Positions 4,580 through 8,344 of a DNA stretch of 8,344 nucleotides are shown piece by piece. A program made the position numbers and the translations under genes. The stretch's first letter is position 1. The number at the start of each line of letters is the position of its first letter. The DNA is taken from NCBI GenBank assembly GCA_015904055.1, contig JABMDE010000085.1, forward strand, positions 69,516 to 77,859, written 5' to 3'. Below the pieces are notes generated by a model. It did no database searches. It worked only from the letters and a program-made list of their open reading frames with translations, and was not told where the DNA came from. The stretch comes from Nitrospira sp. Lineage in GTDB: Bacteria; Nitrospirota; Nitrospiria; Nitrospirales; Nitrospiraceae.

Positions 4580-5467
4580 ATGAGCCGGGAACCAAGAAGA
4601 CTCAAGGACGTATTGGATCAGGGACAGTTTGCCGTGACGATTGAGTACAATCCACCGAAAGGTACGAACATCTCCGGTATCCTGGATAATGCCAAAGAGT
4701 TGATCGGGCTTGTCCATGGCGTCAACGTGACCGATAACACGGCGGCGGTGGTGCGAGCGGGGTCGTTGCCTGTCTGCCGGCTGCTCTACGAGTTGGGGCA
4801 CGATCCGGTCATGCAACTGACCTGCCGCGACCGGAATCGTATTGCTATGCAGTCCGATTTGATGGGTGCCCATATGCTGGGCATTCGCAATGTTCTCTGT
4901 TTGACCGGTGATTATCCGACGGTCGGCGATCACAAAGAAGCCAAGCCGGTCTATGATCTTGATTCCGTGCAGGTCATGAAGTTGGTGCAGGGGTTGAACG
5001 AAGGCCGGGACATGGCGGGCCATAAGCTGGACGGCCCAACGGCTTTTACGATCGCGGCGGCGGCAACACCGGAGGCCGATCTGGTGGGGCCGGTATTGGC
5101 AAAATTCGAAGTGAAGGTGAAAGCGGGCGCGCAGTTTTTTCAGACGCAGGCGGTCTATCAGCCTGATGTCTTTGCAAGTTTCATGAAAGCCGTGCGCCCG
5201 TATAAGGTGAAGGTGTTGGCCGGGATTCTGTTGCTACGCAATGCCAAGATGGCAGAGTTCATGAATGCCAATATCCCCGGTATGTCGGTGCCGCAGGAGA
5301 TGATCGATGAGTTACGCGCCGCCGGGGACAAGTCGGAGGATGCCGGTGTGGAGATCGCCGTGCGCGCGATCAAGGCTGTGCGTTCCCATTGCGACGGGGT
5401 GCATATCATGGCCATTAAAGGGATTCATCGGCTTCGGGAAATTATTACGAAGGCGCAACTTGGATGA
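4580..5467 (+). CDS. metF: Methylene-tetrahydrofolate reductase, MetF type
   Basis: MetF reduces 5,10-methylene-THF to 5-methyl-THF with FAD, supplying methionine synthesis and possibly other methyl transfer. This is a single-domain enzyme of 295 residues (E. coli 296). Matching positions are TIEYNPPKG with Glu22 (E. coli Glu28), CLTGDYP with Asp111 (E. coli Asp120) and FFQTQAVY (187-193, E. coli Gln183 region). The ATG at 4580 follows GGAAGGA with short spacing, which rules out the longer upstream reading inside folD. The electron donor cannot be read from sequence. A MetV-like protein is encoded nearby in two copies, which raises the possibility that this MetF works as a MetF-MetV complex. 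The stop overlaps the panB start (ATGA). Confidence 0.95.
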   Translation: MSREPRRLKDVLDQGQFAVTIEYNPPKGTNISGILDNAKELIGLVHGVNVTDNTAAVVRAGSLPVCRLLYELGHDPVMQLTCRDRNRIAMQSDLMGAHMLGIRNVLCLTGDYPTVGDHKEAKPVYDLDSVQVMKLVQGLNEGRDMAGHKLDGPTAFTIAAAATPEADLVGPVLAKFEVKVKAGAQFFQTQAVYQPDVFASFMKAVRPYKVKVLAGILLLRNAKMAEFMNANIPGMSVPQEMIDELRAAGDKSEDAGVEIAVRAIKAVRSHCDGVHIMAIKGIHRLREIITKAQLG

Positions 5468-6255
5468 TGACCGTTCCGGATCTCTGTCGATATAAGCACG
5501 AGAAGAAGAAGGTGATCGTCGTGACCGCCTATGATGCGCTGTTTGCGCGCATTGTGGAGCAGGCCGGACTCAATGTGATTCTGGTTGGCGATTCATTGGG
5601 TATTGTGGTGCAGGGCAAGGCCAACACCTTGTCGGTTACGATGGACGATATGCTGTACCACACCAAACTGGTGGCTGGCGCGGCGCAGAAATCGCTGATC
5701 ATCGGTGATATGCCGTTCATGTCCTATCAGGCCGGCAAAGAAGAGGCGTTACGCAACGCGGGCCGGTTTCTCCAGGCGGGAGCCCATGCGGTCAAACTTG
5801 AAGGTGGCGCGGCCATGGTCGATCGTATTCAGGCCATGACGCAGGTTGGCATTCCTGTGATCGGCCATCTTGGGATGACTCCGCAATCAGTCAATCAATA
5901 TGGCGGGTATCGAGTGCAGGGCAAAGGAAGTGACCGCGCCCAGGTTCTGTTGAGCGACTCCAAAGCGATCGAAGAGGCCGGTGCCGTTGCGGTGGTGCTT
6001 GAGGCGATTCCTGCGAAGCTGGCTCAGGCGATCACGGCACAGTTGTCGATTCCCACCATCGGCATTGGCGCCGGGCCGCATTGCGACGGGCAAGTGTTGG
6101 TGCTCTACGATCTGCTCGGAATGTTCGACGAGTTCGTGCCTAAGTTCGTCAAGCCCTACGCACATCTGAAAACCGATGCGCTCCAAGCGCTCCGGCGGTA
6201 CAAAGAAGAAGTCGAACAGGGGGAATTCCCGTCGGATGCCGAGAGCTATCACTGA
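5464..6255 (+). CDS. panB: 3-methyl-2-oxobutanoate hydroxymethyltransferase, complete copy
   Basis: PanB makes ketopantoate from 2-oxoisovalerate and 5,10-methylene-THF, the first committed step to pantothenate and CoA. It has 263 residues against 264 in E. coli. Metal ligands are in place: VGDS with Asp43, GDMPF with Asp82 and KLEGG with Glu113. The catalytic glutamate is Glu180 in VVLEAIP. GHLGMTPQSV and GIGAGPHCDGQVLV are typical. The ATG at 5464 overlaps the metF stop by four bases, which indicates translational coupling; a second ATG follows immediately at 5467. The 3' third (from 5989) belongs to the segmental duplication. It converges on apaH with a 22-base gap and no visible terminator. 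Confidence 0.97.
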   Translation: MMTVPDLCRYKHEKKKVIVVTAYDALFARIVEQAGLNVILVGDSLGIVVQGKANTLSVTMDDMLYHTKLVAGAAQKSLIIGDMPFMSYQAGKEEALRNAGRFLQAGAHAVKLEGGAAMVDRIQAMTQVGIPVIGHLGMTPQSVNQYGGYRVQGKGSDRAQVLLSDSKAIEEAGAVAVVLEAIPAKLAQAITAQLSIPTIGIGAGPHCDGQVLVLYDLLGMFDEFVPKFVKPYAHLKTDALQALRRYKEEVEQGEFPSDAESYH

Positions 6256-6277
6256 ACGAGTGCCGTGAACGCCCCCG

Positions 6278-7087
6278 TCAATTGCGGCGATCTGCATAGT
6301 TGACCTGAAATACCGCTCGATCTTCCAGGCGCACTGCCGTCAGTTGTTTCCCCCATACGCAGCCACTATCGATGGCGAGATGATTTGCTCCCAGCCGAAG
6401 GCCGAGTGCCGCCCAATGACCGGTAATGAGTATCGCATCGGCGCTGCGGCGATCCGGCACGTGAAACCAGGGCAGATATCCGGTCGGGGCCTGTTCAGGT
6501 GGCCCTGAAAAACTCGATAGTTCACCGGACGGCGTGCAGGTCCTGATTCTGGTCAACACACGTGCGATGCTCGTCAATCGCTCCACCCCATTCAATGAGG
6601 AGTTCCATGGTGTGGACGGACCGTGAAACAGTTGCTGGAGAAACGTTCGATAGTCCGGTCCGGACAATATTGTTTCGACTTCCCGTGCGTACTGCGTGGC
6701 GTCATCAACCGTCCATTGAGGGAGGAGACCGGCATGGATCATAAAGAATGTGTCCTCACGGTGATGGAGCGGGATGCGTCTCAGCCATTCGATCAGGTCA
6801 GCGCGATCGTTTGCAGTGAGGATATCCTGAATCGTGTCTTTGGGACGGAGTGATACGATGCCTTCTGCGGCGGCCAGCAGGAAGAGATCGTGATTGCCGA
6901 GGATGGGATAGGCTGCGGCGCCGAGATCCTTGAGAAACCGCAAGGTGGCCAATGAATCCGGGCCCCGGTTGACTAAGTCGCCGACGAGCCAGATCCGGTC
7001 AGTGTGAGACTGAAAAGAGATACGATCAAGCAGATGGCGGAGAGAAGTCAAACACCCTTGGATATCACCGATTGCGTAGGTGGCCAT
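6278..7087 (-). CDS. apaH: Symmetrical Ap4A hydrolase, copy 2
   Basis: This paralogue of the gene at 289-1098 also has 269 residues, about 87% identical by hand count. All metallophosphatase motifs are unchanged: GDIQGC, GDLVNRGPDS, GNHD, HAG, GHW and DSGCVWG. Differences cluster between motifs, especially residues 91-94, 112-117 and the 185-220 stretch (for example PEQAPTGYLPW against PEYAPPGCMPW). Two active Ap4A hydrolases with somewhat different surfaces are therefore possible. The ATG at 7087 again has no Shine-Dalgarno. The gene lies 98 bases after queF, the same gap as in copy 1. Confidence 0.95.
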   Translation of the reverse strand: MATYAIGDIQGCLTSLRHLLDRISFQSHTDRIWLVGDLVNRGPDSLATLRFLKDLGAAAYPILGNHDLFLLAAAEGIVSLRPKDTIQDILTANDRADLIEWLRRIPLHHREDTFFMIHAGLLPQWTVDDATQYAREVETILSGPDYRTFLQQLFHGPSTPWNSSLNGVERLTSIARVLTRIRTCTPSGELSSFSGPPEQAPTGYLPWFHVPDRRSADAILITGHWAALGLRLGANHLAIDSGCVWGKQLTAVRLEDRAVFQVNYADRRN

Positions 7088-7185
7088 AGAGAGAAGACGT
7101 TAATCGTCATTGGACATTCGTGATTCGGAAGAAGGACATTCGTGCTCCGATCCGATTGACAGGTGACGATTCGCGAATAACGGAT

Positions 7186-7602
7186 TCAGGGGTATCGTGC
7201 TTCGATCTTGCTTGAGAGCCCTCCACGCGCCGCAAAGGTGCCGGTGACTTTGGCCCAGGCCGGCCGGCAAGCCGTGACCACATCGTGCAAAATACGATTG
7301 ACGGCATTCTCATAAAAGATGCCGAGGTTGCGATAGGCGTGGATGTACATCTTGAGCGATTTCAGCTCAAGACACTCTTTGTCCGGCCTATAGTGCAGCG
7401 TGATCGTGCCGAAGTCTGGCAGGTTGGTTTTCGGGCAGATCGCCGTGTATTCGGGAATTTCGATCGTGATCTCGTAGCCGTTGTACTGATTGGGAAAGGT
7501 TTCAATCTCGGGCAGGGGCGAAGTGATGCCACTCTTCGCATGCCGTTCGTTGTAGCCCAGCTTTGTCGTTCTTTGTTTTCTTCCGCTCGTTTCACGGTTC
7601 AC
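7186..7602 (-). CDS. queF: NADPH-dependent 7-cyano-7-deazaguanine reductase (unimodular QueF), copy 2
   Basis: This is the second preQ0 reductase for queuosine, 138 residues and about 93% identical to copy 1. Cys56 and Asp63 in ICPKTNLPDFGTI, the motif ELKSLKMY and RGGLSS are all kept. Differences lie mainly in the first five residues, in and just after the heptamer array, and at scattered surface positions (Gly32 to Glu, Met72 to Arg). The GTG start at 7602 aligns with that of copy 1. The gap to metV-like is 12 bases here instead of 19, exactly one repeat unit shorter. Confidence 0.95.
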   Translation of the reverse strand: MNRETSGRKQRTTKLGYNERHAKSGITSPLPEIETFPNQYNGYEITIEIPEYTAICPKTNLPDFGTITLHYRPDKECLELKSLKMYIHAYRNLGIFYENAVNRILHDVVTACRPAWAKVTGTFAARGGLSSKIEARYP

Positions 7603-7610
7603 GGTTCACG
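7590..7610. repeat. Tandem 7-bp repeat, three units
   Basis: TTTCACG, GTTCACG and GTTCACG are adjacent, followed by a partial unit GTTC. This is the counterpart of the four-unit array at 1601-1628. It spans the queF start codon. Confidence 0.85.
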
Positions 7611-7614
7611 GTTC

Positions 7615-7863
7615 CTATACTTGTTTCATCCATTCGGTCTGGCCGATTTTTTCCAATTCGATATACAGAGAGATCCACGGACATTTCATTTCCGGGTACA
7701 CTTCACAGAATCCGCCTTTCCGAACGCCGCCACAAGGGCCGTGCGCCATAAACTTCGGGCATTCAGCCTTGAGCGAGTCGTCAGGGATCGGTGGCCGCTT
7801 ATGCACACCGCCGACATGCGTGCCTGTGTCATCTTCACCGGGTATGAGTACACGAAGAGGCAT
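7615..7863 (-). CDS. Stand-alone MTHFR C-terminal (MetV-like) cysteine-rich protein, copy 2
   Basis: This is the 82-residue paralogue of 1633-1881, differing at two residues (Leu52 to Phe, Ile to Thr near the end) although about 20 bases differ. The four cysteines 35, 44, 53 and 61 and the CPKFMAHGPCGG signature are unchanged. The strong amino-acid conservation against silent change suggests both copies are functional. The ATG at 7863 is preceded by GTTCCCTT, with no Shine-Dalgarno. It is the first gene of the metV-like/queF/apaH unit of copy 2, transcribed convergently toward the folD-metF-panB operon. Confidence 0.85.
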   Translation of the reverse strand: MPLRVLIPGEDDTGTHVGGVHKRPPIPDDSLKAECPKFMAHGPCGGVRKGGFCEVYPEMKCPWISLYIELEKIGQTEWMKQV

Positions 7864-7871
7864 AAGGGAAC

Positions 7872-7900
7872 AGTGTAAACGGATTGAGATGGATCGGCAA
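7872..7900 (-). promoter_or_regulatory. Candidate promoter for metV-like/queF/apaH, copy 2
   Basis: TTGCCG (7895-7900) and TACACT (7872-7877) on the minus strand have a 17-base spacer and an 8-base gap to the ATG at 7863, as in copy 1. The hexamers survived while bases between and below them changed. Confidence 0.4.
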
Positions 7901-8000
7901 TTACTCTCCTGAAATTATCGTGCAAATTTTCAGGCGGCTGCTCGATCGAATTCCCTTATCGATAAACGGCTTGGGGCGAATGGCCTATTCGTCTGATCAG

Positions 8001-8034
8001 CCCTAGGCCTTCTTTCGAATACCCTGGGCCTTCT
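8001..8034. repeat. 13-bp direct repeat at 21-bp period (candidate operator), copy 2
   Basis: CCCTAGGCCTTCT (8001-8013) and CCCTGGGCCTTCT (8022-8034) repeat the arrangement at 2020-2053. One base in the spacer differs between the copies while both boxes are identical. They lie in the gene-free stretch 7864-8282. Confidence 0.5.
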
Positions 8035-8043
8035 GAAAAGTTG

Positions 8044-8074
8044 TGTTGAATTTCAGGACGTTATAGTATCAACA
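8044..8074. promoter_or_regulatory. Conserved inverted repeat upstream of the promoter, copy 2
   Basis: TGTTGA (8044-8049) and TCAACA (8069-8074) with an identical 19-bp centre match 2063-2093. Confidence 0.35.
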
Positions 8075-8121
8075 TATCTATTGGGTCTGGAGTGGTCGAA
8101 TCTGAGGGAAGATATATAAGA

Positions 8122-8151
8122 TTGACAGTCTTTTTTGAGCTTTGCTAGGAT
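8122..8151 (+). promoter_or_regulatory. Strong sigma-70-type promoter, copy 2
   Basis: TTGACA (8122-8127), 18 bases, TAGGAT (8146-8151) preceded by GC, with GATATATAAG directly upstream, as in copy 1. This copy drives the gene that runs out of the window and is probably the working promoter. Confidence 0.7.
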
Positions 8152-8282
8152 GGCCAAGACGCGAGTGGCGGATTGATTCGGTCCACATCATCCATCCTCA
8201 TCGTTTTCGGGTTTTCTTCGTTTCATGCGGTTGCGTTGAAATCGGATAATGACTGCCCCTGAAGTGACATAGGAGGTGCCTG
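8152..8282 (+). promoter_or_regulatory. Conserved long 5' leader with strong ribosome binding site, copy 2
   Basis: The 131-base leader differs from copy 1 at 5 positions. AGGAGG (8271-8276) lies six bases before the ATG at 8283. The micro-ORF from ATG 8249 encodes MTAPEVT and stops across the Shine-Dalgarno. Confidence 0.5.
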
Positions 8283-8344
8283 ATGAGTCTCGATTATGTG
8301 AAGTTTTCAAACGGTTTCGAGAAGTTCATGCCGAAAGAATATCG
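8283..8344 (+). CDS. Start of an unidentified, probably highly expressed protein (cut by window end)
   Basis: Twenty codons are visible, beginning MSLDYVKFSNGF and ending near PKEY. An optimal Shine-Dalgarno, a consensus promoter and a long leader suggest high expression. There is no signal peptide in what can be seen. From memory the N-terminus resembles beta subunits of pyruvate or 2-oxoglutarate:ferredoxin oxidoreductases in reductive-TCA autotrophs, which would fit such expression, but 20 residues are not enough to name it. Copy 1 of this gene is truncated (2302-2427). Confidence 0.6.
   Translation, partial: MSLDYVKFSNGFEKFMPKEY

Larger units (their letters stand above)
5989..8344. repeat. 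Segmental duplication, copy 2
   Basis: This is the second copy of the block at 1-2363, in direct orientation and separated from it by about 3.6 kb of single-copy sequence. Here panB is complete and belongs to the folD-metF-panB operon, so the alignment starts inside panB only because copy 1 is cut by the window start. The real repeat may extend further left into panB, metF or folD. The last ~80 bases of the window are identical to copy 1. Confidence 0.93.

Noticed and set aside
4076..5023. 315-codon minus-strand open frame across folD and metF
   Set aside because: It is antisense to two clear enzymes, His/Arg-rich shadow composition, with no start signal or domain.
2364..5988. Composite transposon or IS-mediated duplication
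   Set aside because: No transposase, terminal inverted repeats or target duplications were found at the visible repeat edges.
7285..7878. 197-codon plus-strand open frame antisense to queF and metV-like
   Set aside because: The copy 1 equivalent is interrupted and shorter, as expected for a chance frame opposite conserved genes.

Overview
The window looks like chromosomal DNA of a moderately GC-rich Gram-negative autotroph, most plausibly a Nitrospira-like member of Nitrospirota. That placement is inferred from gene style, heptamer intergenic repeats and a stand-alone MetV-like protein; no marker gene is present. No phage, IS, CRISPR or RNA gene was seen.

Layout. The two ends are diverged copies of one block: 1-2363 aligns with 5989-8344 at roughly 90-96% nucleotide identity (hand alignment). 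Each copy holds, in order, panB (+), then apaH, queF and a small MTHFR C-terminal/MetV-like gene (order metV-like > queF > apaH on the minus strand), then a ~420-bp divergent control region, then the start of a plus-strand gene. Copy 1 is cut by the window start (panB tail only), and its last gene is a 41-codon fragment that runs into unrelated sequence. Copy 2 has a complete panB, and its last gene is cut by the window end. Between the copies lie a frameshifted, exported beta-propeller gene (minus) and the folD-metF-panB operon (plus).

How the genes work together. FolD makes 5,10-methylene-THF, MetF reduces it to 5-methyl-THF, and PanB uses it to hydroxymethylate ketoisovalerate for pantothenate/CoA. 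The MetV-like protein is a likely MetF partner encoded on the opposite strand. QueF (queuosine) and ApaH (Ap4A hydrolysis) complete the duplicated block.

Most notable signals: (1) the diverged duplication with every complete duplicated gene still open; (2) a duplicated control region whose leader is better conserved than the coding DNA and which carries a 13-bp direct repeat at 21-bp period; (3) three independent promoters sharing TTGAC(A/T)-N16-GCTAnG(A/G)T; (4) heptamer arrays, one of which differs between copies by exactly one 7-bp unit beside the queF start; (5) mutually exclusive hairpins in the folD leader. Because both ends lie in the repeat, a strain-chimeric assembly must be excluded before the duplication is believed.
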